Shown: piece by piece, positions 22,605 through 35,600 of the stretch | How the letters are laid out: each line of letters starts with the position of its first letter | How positions within the stretch are numbered: position 1 is the stretch's first letter | From: Sequoia sempervirens | Taxonomy: Eukaryota; Streptophyta; Pinopsida; Cupressales; Cupressaceae | Length of the DNA: 64,000 nt | Assembly: GCA_007258455.2 (NCBI GenBank) | Contig: VDFB02373365.1 | Location: forward strand, 220,256,552 to 220,320,551 | Reading direction: 5' to 3' | Position numbers and translations under genes: made by a program | Notes under the pieces: generated by a model | Databases searched by the model: none | What the model saw: only the letters and a program-made list of their open reading frames with translations | What the model was told of the DNA's origin: nothing

Positions 22605-25600
22605 TGTTACTAATTTTTAGCTTCTTGCTTAAAATTAGTGAAGATTTAGTGAAGTTCATTTGTTGGGGTATAAAATTTTGAGTCATCTAGTGAATCCTTA
22701 CTTTCAGAATGAATCAGTTAACTTGTTCATTGATTTGTTCAAATAATTCAAACAGTTTAAGATAAATTGTTGAACAGTTCAAACAAACCGATAAACAAGC
22801 TTCACTTAGAAAGGAAAAATTTAGAAGATTGAAGTGAAATGCTGAATTATTTTTCTGCAAAATTTATCGTTGCTAATTATCAAAAAAGACATTGCAAATT
22901 TAAGAGCAAAAATCATTCATTTCAATTACAAAACATGTGTTCTAAATAATTGTTATTTCATTGTTTCAAATTATGGAATTGGAACAAACTCAGATTGTTG
23001 ATCATAAAACATTGCATATCATAAACAATTCATTTATTAAAAGATATGTTTCAGTGATCCCACACAAGTCGTGGGTAGACTAAGTTGATTTAATTCAACA
23101 AGAAGAACAAACTATACAACTGAAGAACAAGAAAAGTAAAGTAACATGAGAAAGGAGGTCATGTTCGTCATTTCCTTGAGGGCTGGTGTAGGGTTGATCC
23201 CATAGGTTCATCTCGATCTTTAGTGTCTTCAGTCTCTAGCTCCATTGCTCCTGAGCTCCAGAACCTTTTTAAAAGTTTTGTTAGAGCTCAGGTCATGAGA
23301 TCCTAAAATATGTTCAGTTCAATAGAGATATAATTTGCACTCGTTATTAAATCAAATCAACTTAGTTAGAAATCCATGAGATAAATGAATGAACTGCCAA
23401 GACCAAGTCATCAGAAGAAATCATTCAATTCACTATTTTTGCTAACTTGTTTGTTTCATGTGCAGAAACAGGAAAAGTTTTGTTGCTGATTTTAAAACTT
23501 CAACATGTGGGGTAAAATGTGGCTCCCACAAGGGTTGAGCTCAGCATGCTGAGTTATTGAATAATGAGCTTAATTGAGCTTATTTAAGATGTAAATGCAA
23601 TGATTAAGGCCAATTTATCAACTGCTCAATGATAGTGAACAAGCATACATGTTAAGTTCATGAAGCATCACTTCAATAGAACTGCAGAGTTAAGAACAAC
23701 AAAGTAATGTTTTACTTTTGTTGGAAGAAATGTTTCATGTTTATTTGTTCACATTACATACCATAGGGGACAATATTTCATTATTTACAAAACTTTTATT
23801 TCTTGAACATCAATTGCTCAGAAATAGATAACAACTTGATTACTTTTCAAGTTACAAAGCAGGAGTACATAATCTTGCATATCAAGTATAAGAGAGGCAA
23901 CCATGAAAGATTCTTCAGAATATTTATGCAAAGACTTGTAAAAGAAAAATGGTATTTTAAGATCAATCTTTGTCAAAGGATAATCATAATATTCGGTTAT
24001 CAGAACCAGGAACCAGTCGCACTTAGCTTTGAAAGCTCTATTTAACACATAATGAATTTTAAATAATGATGCAACAAGATGATGAGTATATATTCATTTT
24101 GAAACAACTCAGCAAAGGTATTAATAAATATCATTTGTTTTAGTGAATCAATAAGTTGATGCCAATGGAGATTACAACTTAGTCATCAAAAGTGAAGATA
24201 AATGTAGATTCAAGGAGACAACATGATTTCATCTTCATAATCTTTGATTGTAATGAAAGCTACAAAAATACCCATTTTTAGAAATACAGAAACCATTATA
24301 CTTTTAGAAGCATGAAGACAACAACCATCAAAGCTACAAGGATTTTGGCATTGAATTCAGAGCTCAGTGAACATTAATTCTCATTTTCAAAAGAAATGTA
24401 GAAACCACATTTTATTCTTTATGCAGAAATACAAATGGAGGAACTCAAACAGATTTTTTTTTTTTTGCAAATGAGAATGTCAAAATACAGTAAGGCCCTA
24501 GCCTTCTCATAAATACAAAGTACATGAAAAGCCCATATGATGGCTTGAAGCCAACAAAACTTTTTGTTTTTAATATAGTGAGGGTTTTTACAAAAGTAAA
24601 AAATGTGAATGTCATAATGGCCTAAATTTCCAGCAGAGCCACGACCTCCATATTGTATACAGGAATGTCCAATTCAATGACAAGCAATGAAATTTTTCAA
24701 ATGGTGGACTCTAAATACAAAGCAATATGAGAACCTAGGTCAACAATTAGACAAACCCTCATGGAATGATAGTCGAGTCGAAAGCAAATGTTATGGTGGC
24801 CTGAATAAGGTTTTTATCCAAATATAGAGTTCAAAATATAAAAAAAATTAAATTATACCCGAGGTTTCTTTAATGGTGGCCTTTAGAGTTTTCATCTATT
24901 TCTCAGAATTCAAAGAAATACAGACACTGAGTTAGGGTTTCTTCAATGGTGGCCAATAGTTTTGTTGAATTCTTCTGAAGATACAAGTACAAAGTAAGAT
25001 AAAGGTTTAAGTTTTCATAACCAAAACATCAACACAGCCACGGCCTTAGAGGCTTGTAAATTTCAACAAAACTTTCAAATGAAGATTCTTTCAAAATCTA
25101 GAAGATCAAATATGGCTTACCTTCAGATTTTTTTTTGAAATATCCAGAATCTTCAAAGTAAATAACATGGAAGGATGAGGTTTCCATCTTTAAAGCTCAT
25201 AAAATTTATCCATGGCGATAGAAAAGAGTTTATCACAAAGGGGAAAATGAAAGAAATGCATTAGAAAGTGTATATGGCTGCGACTAAAGCTTGTGGAAAA
25301 ATTTTCAAATGATGAATTTCTAGATGGGGGTGCCTCTCATGAGACTTCTAGAACAAAATGAAATAAACAAAATGAATGTCTAATATTTATTTTAGGGTTT
25401 GATAACCCTAAAAGGTCGATGGATAGACTAAAGGCATTTTTTCCTTAGCTTTTCTAACCAAAACTTTATTCACTTATGAGTAATGTGTGGCATTTGTTAT
25501 GCCTTGCAATCTTTTTGATTTTTTCATAAGACTCTCAATTAAGCTTTGTATTTTGGCTTTTATCATAATATCTTTATTTTTGCATCAATATTGTAAAAAA

Positions 25601-26738
25601 TTTATTTAAAGTGATAAAATAAATCACTTTAATAAATGTTTTTTATGGTTATAAATTAAAGATACGTTGATTTCAAAAGGATGGTCAAATAGAGTTGTAA
25701 AGAGGCTTAAAAGCTTTTGCTTAAATCTTGGAGGTAGTTGAAATGATTTTCCAACATATGGAGCAAAATTAGGAGCTTGGAGCTCTTAATTGTGAGTTCA
25801 CTTATAGTTTTGAGTTCCATTTGACTTAACTTGAGTCAAGGAGAAAAATTAGTCACATGACATCTTGTTACATTCAGTTTTGAGCCTGATTTGGAGGGAT
25901 TTTTAGTTGCATACGACCCATGAGGTTGTTTTGAGTTTGAGAACTCTTTATGCATGTTTGAAGGAGTTCACAATAGTTTCATGCCTTGTTTGAAGGAGAA
26001 GGAGGACAACACATCTTTTCATGGAGCCAAAATTCAAATTTGAATTTTGAGAGACTTTTCTATAAGTCCTCTTCTTTCATTATTTTCACTAGTTCTGAGT
26101 TTTGTAACTGCTAAGGCAAATTATCCTTGCTTTGTAACTCATTTTCTTTTGAGTTCTTGAGATTTGTAATGCATATATTTCCTATTTTTCAATAAGAATC
26201 TTGTTTCCTTCATATTTCTTGTTCTTTAGTGTTGATTGTGAATTACAAGATAGAATACCATGTCATTCCTTATTTTATCAAATTCCTCCAATGCTAAATG
26301 CAAAAGAAAATATTATGTCATAGTGAAAGTCTTAGTTTGTGCTTTCATCCTCATGCATAAGGATTTGTGAAAAAATCATTGTTTTATTTTTTCTAAGCAT
26401 AAGTTCGAGCCTTACCTTAGAATCATTTATGCAGACATAAATTTCTGAGTTGTGAAATTATAAATTTTATTGAGTCTGTTGTGAGATTTAATCAGCTTTC
26501 AAATGATTTTTTTAAGTTGGTGGATCACCTTATTTTCTAGTTTTTAGTGTATGCATTATCCTTCTTACCCTTTACCTCTGTTTAAAAATCAGTATTTACA
26601 AGAATATCCAAAGGGAACTAGCCCATAATCTGGAGGTCTACCCTCATTATAGGATACCCACAGCCTGAGAGTAGTCCCATGTGCACAAGATTTAAGAGTT
26701 TTTCAACTTGTCTTCGGGTGCAAATCCTTGTGTTAACA
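22605..26738 (+). repeat. Element A 3' LTR (4134 bp)
   Basis: Starts TGTTACTAATTT and ends TGTGTTAACA, colinear with the 5' LTR. It lacks about 50 bp (near 24429) and about 115 bp (near 25328) found in the 5' LTR. Three GGCGGCC motifs of the 5' LTR (about 13977, 14054, 14128) read GGTGGCC here, showing CpG loss. Confidence 0.9.
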
Positions 26739-27100
26739 AGACTAAGATGCATTATGATTCAGCCAATTAACTACCCCTTTTGTTCATGTATTGAAAATAT
26801 GAAACATATTTTTTGGGATTGTCCTTTTGCTTAAAAATTATGGAATGCTATTTTTTTAAATGTTATTTTTCATCATAAGCTGAAACGGAAAGAAGCTCTC
26901 TTAGGCATTGATTTGCATAATGATGTGATTTTTTATTCTATCAGACAAGTTATTTTAAGACATATTTGGAAGGCCAGGTGTATTATTGTGTTTCAAAGCA
27001 ACTATTTTCAAGAAACTGGTATTCTAATGCTTTACTCTAACATAATTTTTAGGTTGCTTTTTGTGTTCACAACTTCAATATTTATCCAAGAAAAATGTAA
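26739..27100 (+). pseudogene. LINE-type reverse transcriptase 3' region, right half
   Basis: Continues the frame interrupted at 11735. After the LTR the plus strand reads SCIENMKHIFWDCPFA and LWNAIFLN, the C..C....H.FW.CPFA..LW signature of the zinc-binding domain after RT in plant LINEs. KRKEALLGIDLH and ILRHIWKARC follow, the usual 'ILW.IWK.RN' tail. The first five bases (AGACT) are the target-site repeat. The open stretch ends at about 27140; no poly(A) tail is clear. Confidence 0.75.
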
Positions 27101-27690
27101 TGGCCATAGCTTAGCTTCAACAAATTCAGGAGCAAGTTAATTAGCTTCAAGTAGCTACAATATGGATCTATGTAAAATGTTTCAACTAAAGTATTAGGTG
27201 GGAGTGTAAGGTAATTTGATATTACCTCCCAAAAATAGTCGATGAATTGAAATCAATGTATTGATTTTTTACTACAAGACCGACTCCCACACATAAATGA
27301 ACGATACATTAACTCCAATATATTGGTTGTTTAAGATCTTATCTCTCATATACTATAAGCTGCTTATAAACTAGGTCACCCAACATCATAAACTATAAAA
27401 AAACCTCTCCTTTTCTTTTCTTTCAGTACTGAAATTAATTATCATTTTTAATTATAAGAGTTTTAAATTTTATTGATTGAAAATAAATATTTTTGTTATA
27501 TGAGGTATGTAAAAATTTTCATAAACAACAAATCATCTATGGTTTAACTTTTTTCGTTTAAGATTTTGACATTATCATGATAAAGTTTCTACATGTGTGT
27601 ATATTTCTATCAATGTCTCATATTACATTCTCTTTATAAACACCTAAAATGCATTACCATATTTCGATCATCATCACACAAGGACTATCT
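27101..27690. other. Spacer, nothing recognised
   Basis: Contains a small palindrome near 27209-27232 (GGTAATTTGATATTACC) and AT-rich sequence, but no gene or repeat with defined ends. Confidence 0.5.
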
Positions 27691-27699
27691 CGTAGATAT

Positions 27700-28615
27700 G
27701 TTTCTACTATTAATTAAATAAATAATGTTTATTTAACTAAGCTATTCAATTGTTCTTCTAACGTTAATGAAGTCTTAATTATTTAATTAATCAATCTAAC
27801 ATTTCATCCAATGTTGATTGAATAAATTACTTGTATGTATACAATTAATTTAACTCATTCAACATTTTCTTTTAATTTTCCAACCTTAAATGAATAAATC
27901 ACATTTATTTAATTAAGTCAATCATTTCTACAAAATTCTCCCATGTGATACACAATATTTATTTAATTCCTCTTAAATTATCCTAATCATTTATTGAGTA
28001 AACAAATCAAATTTAATCAACTAATTAATCATTTGTACATTCCTCCACCACTTTGATTAAATAATCAAGGTCAACCTTGCATACGGTTTTAAAATCTTGT
28101 ATATGGCTCCAAGTTTACAAGGCTCTAAAAATAACCTTTTCAATATCCACCCTTCATTGAGATTTAATCATAACTCCACCATCCATCTCTCCTCCATCCT
28201 TTACCTAATCATATGCACCAATCACATGATGCTACTTGTTTCCTTCTCAATCTCCCCTGCGTGAGGATCAATTCTAACCCTCCATCTTACAAGATCTAAT
28301 CTCATCCACCCATCCAACCTATCTAAAATTTATAAATTGATCCATTCATAAGTCATTTTCAAGGAAGAAGATTTGATGTAACAAGGTTATGCTTTGAAAT
28401 TGGGCAACTACATTCACTTCAACTATCAACAACCATTTGGAGCAAAATATATAGGTCATCAAAGATTTATTTGGGAGAGGTTTAATGCTTTTTGTCATTG
28501 TTTACATTATTTTTGTTCTATCAGAGGTGCATGCTTGATACATGATAGGATGCTTGTTTCCTATTGTTTTACCTTACATTTTAGTGTATACATTCTTTCA
28601 TGTCTAGTGGGACCA
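27700..28615 (+). mobile_element. LTR-like remnant with degenerate primer-binding site
   Basis: ATTCTTTCATGTCTAGTGGGACC (28588-28610) matches the element A/B primer-binding site at about 18 of 23 positions. The sequence before it ends ...GTATACA, fitting an LTR CA end. 27700-28040 is rich in TTTAATTAA words like the 5' part of the element B LTR. No 5' edge, second LTR or gag could be found, so this is a tentative relic of the same clade. Confidence 0.35.
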
Positions 28616-29356
28616 TGTCCCAAGGTAATCCTTGTCCTCGTTTAGTTTTTTTGGAAGGTTTTTTGCATGTTTGATTGCATAATTTCTATCCTTTCTAGTT
28701 TGTCACATCCTTGATGTCAAATGGTACATCTAATCTATCATACAACATAGTTGCAGTCACACATGGGTCAAATATTATCAATAACCTAAAACATCAAGTC
28801 CTCAACTTTCGGTATAGGGGGTCTACAAAATAGTGCATCTACCTCAACTTGTAATACATGTGTGCTTGACATAACATATGCACAATCAAGGGCCTCTAAT
28901 CAGGTTTTTGTGCAAGTGCAATAGTTTACAACACACCTACAATCCTAGTAATGAAGGCACACTCACAAGTGGTGTATGCACTTCTCTACTACTTTTTATG
29001 ATTTAGCATTTTTACAAATTTTTAGTGTTTTTTCTTTTAGATTAGTGTATTTTCATTTAGTTTAGTGTATGTGCAATTAGATTAGTATTTTTACACTCAA
29101 AGTAGCATTTATGCATTCTCAAATTTTGGTTTTCTATTTATCAGTTGACACATGTACACTCTCAAATGGCCTACGTGCACTTCCAATGGTGTATACCTTC
29201 TATGTAATAACGCGCCCACACTATATTATTTTCTCAAGTTTTGGGTTTTTATTGGTTATACACATCATTGCAAGGGTCATTTTGTTCTTTTAGTGTCATA
29301 TTGCTAACCCTTTTGTTATAAGTTCTTTAGTAGAATACCATTCACAAAATTGCTAA
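28616..29356. other. Spacer, nothing recognised
   Basis: T-rich, with weak repetition of GTGTATTTTCATTTAGTTTAG-like words (29025-29095). No coding signal. Confidence 0.45.
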
Positions 29357-29900
29357 CATTTATTATAGGTTTGCTTGGCCAAGATGTAATCTTAAGATAC
29401 CTTTTATTTACTTTCATTTATTTTATCTAAAGTAAATTAACTTGTTTTCTATGCTTGTGGGCCCAAGAGTATGTATGCTCTTCTCTCACACTACAAGATG
29501 ATCTTAGGAACCAAAAACACCCTGTACATTTATTATAGGTTTTTTTGGCCAATATGTAATCTTAAGATACCTTTTATTTACTTTCATTTATTTTATCTAA
29601 AGTAAAATAACTTGTTTTCTAGGATTGTGGACCCAAAGAGTGTGTATGCTCTTCTCTCACACTACAAGATGATCTTGGGAACCAAAAACACTCCCTAGAC
29701 TCATTTATCTTTCCACTTCACATTTCATTTCCAGAGAGTCAATGAACTTGTTTGATTTTCTTGTGTGACTTAGGAATGTGTACACTTTTCCCTCACATTG
29801 CAAGGTGATCTTAGGAATTAAAAAAAAAAATCACTTTTTATTTTCTCTCAAAAGGTTAACCTGTGCATGCTTTTTTCTCATGTCGCAAGGTCCAATCCTA
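29357..29900. repeat. Tandem repeat, period 170 bp, two clear and one or two decayed copies
   Basis: Copy 1 at 29357-29526 and copy 2 at 29527-29696 share CATTTATTATAGGTTT, GTAATCTTAAGATACC and CACACTACAAGATGATCTT. A third, diverged copy follows to about 29825 (CACATTGCAAGGTGATCTTA), and a fragment of a fourth after it. Confidence 0.85.
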
Positions 29901-32379
29901 GAAATAAAAATGGTTAATCATTTTTCCTTATTTTTTTAATGGGCCTACCTTGGATTTCATCAATATGTGGTGACCTAAAATCACATGTTCTAGTGGGGTA
30001 CATAAATTATAGAGATAATAAAAATAATCTCCCTTAGGGGTACATTTGTTACTTTGGGCTAAACTTGCAAAGAAACTTTATAGCTCACAAGTGACAAGGG
30101 AAGATTGGATTACCCTCTCATATTAGGCCATAAAACATACTCCTTGATTCACAAAATCAAGCCTCGCATACCTTTAGGTATATTGAGGGAATCCCTAGAA
30201 TTCCTTTTACATACCTAGTATAATAAACCTTTCAACCATTTAGTCTTTGTAGTGCATCAATAATAGTTTATCCTAGGAAGTCACTCACATTGTACTTATA
30301 GAAATACAATAGTAGGTCATAAACAATCAAAAATTAATTTTGTGGTCAATTCCTTAATATCTTGATAGACCATGCTATTTATGACTGGGCCAAAGTATAT
30401 ATATGTGGGTCTACAAAACCAAAAGCTCATACTTGAATAGCTAAGATTTTCTTGTGTTTGATTTTTTTGCACTTGTGAACACCTATTCAAAAATATAAAA
30501 TCGAAAAGCCAAAAAATCCAAAAAAAATTCAATACAAAAAATAATGTTAAATACCAAAGGTTGAAAAATACAACACCATCCAATTCATCTACCAAACCCA
30601 AAACCCTCACCCTACATGAAAATCAAACATCCCCATATAAAAAGCAAAATAATACCTCAAACCTCTAATCCTAAGAAGTCAAAGTCAAACCCATATCCAA
30701 ATCTAAAACTAAAGTGTCTTTCAACATCCCAAAATCAACCATCCTAAACCAAGTCATTTAAATTTTAAATCTTGATTCCTAAACTAAATCATCAAACTAT
30801 CCTAATAGAAAAAAACAATCCAATCATCTCAAGGTTGTTGACCTTAATACCAATCAAGAAATCAAACCCACCATCAAGTTACCATAATCAAAACCAATGC
30901 TTGAATCATCCTAAGGTATTTTTCCTTGACCCCAATCAAAATATCAAAACCATCACTCACAATACCTTGGTCAAATAAAAAAATTGACACCCCATCAAGT
31001 TGCTTCAATCAATCCATACCATCATCAAGATACTTAAGCTCCTTGACCATCATCCGAAATTCATCGTCAATTTACCTCTAAACAAATCAATAGCAATCAT
31101 CATCAAGTTACTTAAATTGCTTGACCTTCATTTAAACCATCATTAATTTACTTTAAATCCGCAATCTTTAATCCAAGCCCACCATCAAGTTTCAATGATA
31201 GTGCAATGTTGCATTTTGATTTTTAGAATGGTTTGATGGGTTATATGTGCTCATGGATACTTGGAGACTGAGGTGATGTTGAAGTTCTCTTGATTCTAGG
31301 GACATTTGATTACTCTTTGATGAGTTTTCAATAGAAGCCTACACTTGAGCCAGACATGGTTTCAACATGGACTTATTGAGGAGGTTAATCTTGGAGAGAT
31401 TCATTATGGATTGGTGTATCTAGAATGATTTGTGACATTCTTGATTCTTATTCCACTTAGCAAAGAATTATTTGAAAGATATTGCCCACTTGATACTCAA
31501 ATATATTATATTTTTTGTGCTATATTTTCTCATGGAATTATTATTGAGCTATGGATGTCAATTATGGAGGACTTGTTTGTCAAGTACATAGCATGGTGTA
31601 TTTCTCCTTTGACTTCTCATATGCATACTTTTATTTGGGAGGAATTATTTAGGACTACAAGGGATGGTTTTGAGCATATTCCTTGGTGATGGGAATAGTT
31701 TTTGGTTTGATCTTCCTTCATTTGAGAAGCTTACATTCTTATTAATTATTTATTTATTAATGATGTGTTTGACCTTGGGGTTGAACTATTAGATGTTGGT
31801 TAGGATTTTCTATTTGGGGATTTCAAAGAGAGGATCTTACTTGTCATAGCGTTAACACTCAATGGTGTTGGTAGGACATAGTATTAGATATGTATTATAT
31901 TTTATCTCTTTGAATTTGTGTTTCTTCATAGTGGTTCATATTCATATGACATTGGAGTTAAGGTTTGTGTGGATTTATTTTGATCATTATATTTGTGTTC
32001 ATTTAGTATTGTTGTACTTCATTATTTTTATTCAACAATAGTATGTGGGCTCTTTAATCTTTATCTCTTATGATGTGGAGAACTTGGGAGAGCTATGGAG
32101 ACTAGTGGTGAGAGTTATATTACAACAATTTGGTTGTATTTTGTAAATCATCATGTGTGTTCTTTGATATAGTTTTTTTTATGACATGTGCCACACCCTT
32201 TGTGTGAGTGATAATTGGTAGAATTAGAGTTACTTAGGTTGGAACTAGATTAGATATAGTGAGGTTCCTAAGATATTTCTAAGAGGTATATGTGTCCTTG
32301 GTGGATAACTTTCATTAGATTACAATTTTTAAGGTCCTCATGTTCTTTAGTTTGTGTTTTGACAATGGGAGATTGCAAT
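29901..32379. other. Spacer with weak CATCAAGTT repetition
   Basis: 30480-30600 is A-rich. 30870-31195 repeats CACCATCAAGTTAC / CATCATCAAGTTACTTAAAT / CACCATCAAGTTTC at irregular spacing (about 80-130 bp). No gene is recognised; the open frames at 30317-30610 (minus) and 31432-31689 (plus) have no domain. Confidence 0.45.
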
Positions 32380-33899
32380 TGTTGACATTTCATGCCCCCT
32401 TATGTGGCCCATTAGTAAAAATCAATCTGAAAGATCTTATATGGGTCATCTTGCATGAGCTATGCCTAAAAAATCCAAAAAATGGTCAAATGTCAAAGTT
32501 TTGAACTTTTGGGCTTTCTCTTGTCTACATAGCCACATGCCTTCCCTATCACTCCCGATTTCTCTCTCTTTCGCCCCTTCTTTCCATTCACTTGCCTAAG
32601 CCTTTCAGGTTTTGTCCATCAGCCTTAACCCTTAACCCTTATCACTTCTCTTTCATAAGCCTTAAGTCCTCCCCCTAATCGTGAAGTTTTGAAGAAATCC
32701 TCAAAAAAAATTGCCTTGAAAAAATTGGACTTTAGGGATTTCCCTTCCTCCTTACCTCTTATCATCTTTTATCTCATGCATTAAGTATTCCTCCTGATCC
32801 TCGGCAATTTCAACTTTTGACAATCAAGTCTTCCCCTTATCTTATCTTTACGATAAGACATAAGCATTCTTCTTGATCTGTGATCCTTGATATCTTCGAT
32901 CTTTGGTGATCGGGTCTCACTTTTATCCCTTATTGTATTTTGTGATAAGGCATAAGCCTTCTTCCTGACTTCCAACTCTCGACATCCTCTCTTTCTTCTA
33001 CACTCTTCTATCTTTCTACCAAATTTCTAGTATTTTAGCATTCTTCATTCCTTTCTTCCAACAAGGGTCGAGCTCGATGCTTGACATCTGATAGAAGCGG
33101 TCTTTTGGGGATCATGGTTTCAAAATTCTTCATATTTTATACAGTATATAGTAGGCCCGGTGCTCAATGTCTAATGCTCGATGAGGTTTTTCATGGGATT
33201 TTTGGGATTGTGGCATTCTTCATCCTGGCCCTTTTGACAAGCATTCCTTTGTAGGCCCAATGCCTGATGTTTGAAAAAAGTAACTTTTTGGGGAAGCAGA
33301 CCATTTAATACTTAGTACAGTGTTTCTTTCAAGCCCAAAATTTTGACAATACCTTCAAACATGTGTTTTCGAGACATAAATGCCATTAATTCCCAAAAAA
33401 TATCCTCAAACATCCAATCCCGGTTTCTAAGTTGGTGTAGAGGGAATTTAATGCTTTGAATATGACTTTGGAGAAGATTGTGATGACCATGCTTCATTTA
33501 TTACCTACGGGTGTCCCTTCCACCGATGTTCCATACCTAGATCGTGGATTCCATGGGTGATCTCCATCCTTCGATGCACATACCCACATGATAATCAATG
33601 TGAAGGCATGGATGTGAGGTGTTGGAAACTCTTCTTCCTTGGCGCATTACTTTTTGGAGTCCCTCTCTTGTATAAAGGGCAACCTTGTGCTCATTATAAA
33701 AAGGGTTCTTCCCTACTTCTTTAGTTTCTCTAGCAAACTTATGCATTTTTTCATTTTGCAATTGTAAACAGGCTTATGCCTTTGTATTAATGAGAATTGT
33801 CATCTTTGCCTCTTCTCTCTTTGGATATGTTGTACATATCTTCTTTAACTTTATGCCTAAATATTTTTCTATTATTTTTTTCCATATGTTGTGTTAACA
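32380..33899 (+). mobile_element. Possible solo or truncated LTR
   Basis: Starts TGTTGACATTTCATGCC and ends TGTGTTAACA, the same last ten bases as the LTRs of element A. Internally it has a TATA-like CATTATAAAAAGGG (33692-33705) and, about 95 bp on, GTATTAATGAGAATTG as a possible poly(A) region. The flanks GCAAT and ATATT do not match, and no primer-binding site follows, so identity is tentative. 32758-32970 carries a short internal repeat around GATAAG(A/G)CATAAGC; AGGCCC-(A/G)-TGC words recur in 33065-33265. Confidence 0.35.
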
Positions 33900-35195
33900 A
33901 TATTTGTAAATGTTGATTTTGAATCTTCCTTTCCTCCAGTACCTTGTTAAATCCTAACCTCCATGTGTACCCTTGTAATTTGATAGAATAGAGAATTGTG
34001 TAAGTCATTTGGCTATTTTCATTGATGTATTGTGCTCCTTTAAGCAGGAAGAAATATTTCTATCTTTGGTGTATCACCTTTTCCATTTCCAAAGCTCTTT
34101 CTCTCCCTTTTCCTCCTCAGTTGTTAGAGTAGAGATAGTGGTAGGATTACATGTGTTTGGTTGGACCAACACATCTACACTTAGATTAGAAGAGGAAGTC
34201 GACCTTCTTCGAAGATTTGGCCTCATCCGTAAGGTCCCACACTTTGAGGTCAATTCAATTGTGTCTATGAAATGCTAAATCCCATGTTCAACAAGGTGTG
34301 ATTGAGAAAGTAGATTATATAAGGACAAGAGCTACAATGTGGGATAGATATGTCGTGTGTAAAAGGTTTTTAAGTGGTTGGAGTTATCTACATGTGAGTG
34401 ACTAGTTTTGGTTGTTATTCTGGCTATTTTGGAATGTGGCATGTACTCAATCTTGTGTTAAAAGAGATTAGACTTCTAGATTGTGTTCTAGAAAAGAGTT
34501 GACGCTAGATAAATCGGTTTCTCTGTGACATTTAGTGTGATATCTTGGCTTGTAATTTGTATCTTTTTTTATTAAACACGATAGAGGATAAGATGGTTGT
34601 TGCTACGATGATGATCACTTGGAAGATGTTGCAAATGCTTTTGTGAAGCTCGTGAACACAACAAAGTTTATTTCAGACATGGTGGTAACCTTAGTGGCTT
34701 ATGAATTTGTTGGAGTTTTATTTTTTCTCTTGCAAGGTGTTCAACAAGTGGGAGAATGTTGGAAAAAGGTACCTCAACCTTGTATTCTTAATGTTCATTT
34801 TAATGTATTTTGTATGCATTTTCCATTTCATCTTCTAGAGACTTGTTTTCTTTTAATGTTAGAAAATTTACTTAGATCTAAAATTTACATTACTTTCCTC
34901 AAAAGGTTAATGTTAAAAATTATCCATGTCTTGTTTCCGCTTTGTGTACATAGTTGCGTGCACTTACATATCAAGCATGTTGTTAAGAAAATTATATAGT
35001 ACTAGAGGTGTACACTAGTTCATTTTTTCTTACAATTAGGAGACTACAAGCACGAGAGAAAATAATATAACTATTATTAATGATTAAAATGTTTAATTAT
35101 CATATATCAAAGATGTCATATAAAGAAAATCAATATATTTTTAAAGCAAATAAATCTAACTCATTAATTAAAACGTCATGTAAATTATACAAATC
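33900..35195. other. Spacer, nothing recognised
   Basis: Open frames at 34009-34278 and 34619-34999 have no recognisable domain, and their composition is like the surrounding T-rich DNA. Confidence 0.45.
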
Positions 35196-35199
35196 TTGT

Positions 35200-35600
35200 T
35201 ATTCCATCATATTGATATAATTTCTTAATAGTCATATTAAAAAAATCTACCAAAACTATGGAAATGCCATGAATAAGCACTTCAAAGCCAAGCAATAGAA
35301 CAAAATGGCTATAATTTTAACTCATAACTTCTATTAGCAAGGTCCTCAATAAAGTTAACAAAAAGCACACATTCTCCTCTATAAAAGTGGTATCATTTTC
35401 TAAGAAGATATTTGTTGAGCTTTTCTGTAAAAGGTTTCTAAACTCAGCCAGAAAAACATGGTTACAATGAAAAATAAGATGCTTCTATATTTCTACAAAA
35501 GTTGATTGAGATTGGGTATATAGAGGTCACAGTTTTTATCCTACATCATCGATACTTTTTCATGCCAATGAAATCACAAAGAATTAGATCGAGACTCTTT
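35200..35600 (-). pseudogene. Possible LINE zinc-binding-domain relic (minus strand)
   Basis: The minus-strand frame contains KHLIFHCNHVFLAEFRNLL followed by about 40 open codons. This resembles the 'HL.F.C..A...W..' core of the domain after RT in plant LINEs. The paired upstream cysteines are not clear. A different copy from the one split by element A. Confidence 0.25.

Larger units (their letters stand above)
11736..26738 (+). mobile_element. Element A: complete, inactive Ty3/gypsy (Tat-like) retrotransposon
   Basis: A 15.0-kb element with long LTRs (11736-16029 and 22605-26738), a primer-binding site right after the 5' LTR, gag, aspartic protease, an RNase H-like domain, RT, native RNase H and integrase, and five-base flanking repeats. 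The extra RNase H places it near the Tat clade of plant Ty3/gypsy elements, but here that domain precedes RT. More than 15 premature stops and at least two frameshifts make it non-functional. By hand count, the first 275 bp of the two LTRs differ at about 19 sites (7%), mostly C/T and G/A. It is inserted in a LINE. Confidence 0.9.

Noticed and set aside
29357..29825. Possible CRISPR-like repeat array
   Set aside because: Whole 170-bp units repeat without short repeat plus unique spacer structure, and the genome is a plant's.
32625..32645. CCTTAACCCTTAACCCTT, telomere-like
   Set aside because: Only about two and a half units, and the unit is not the plant CCCTAAA repeat.
34619..34999. 126-codon plus-strand ORF
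   Set aside because: Cysteine/His/Leu-rich composition of T-rich DNA, no recognisable motif.
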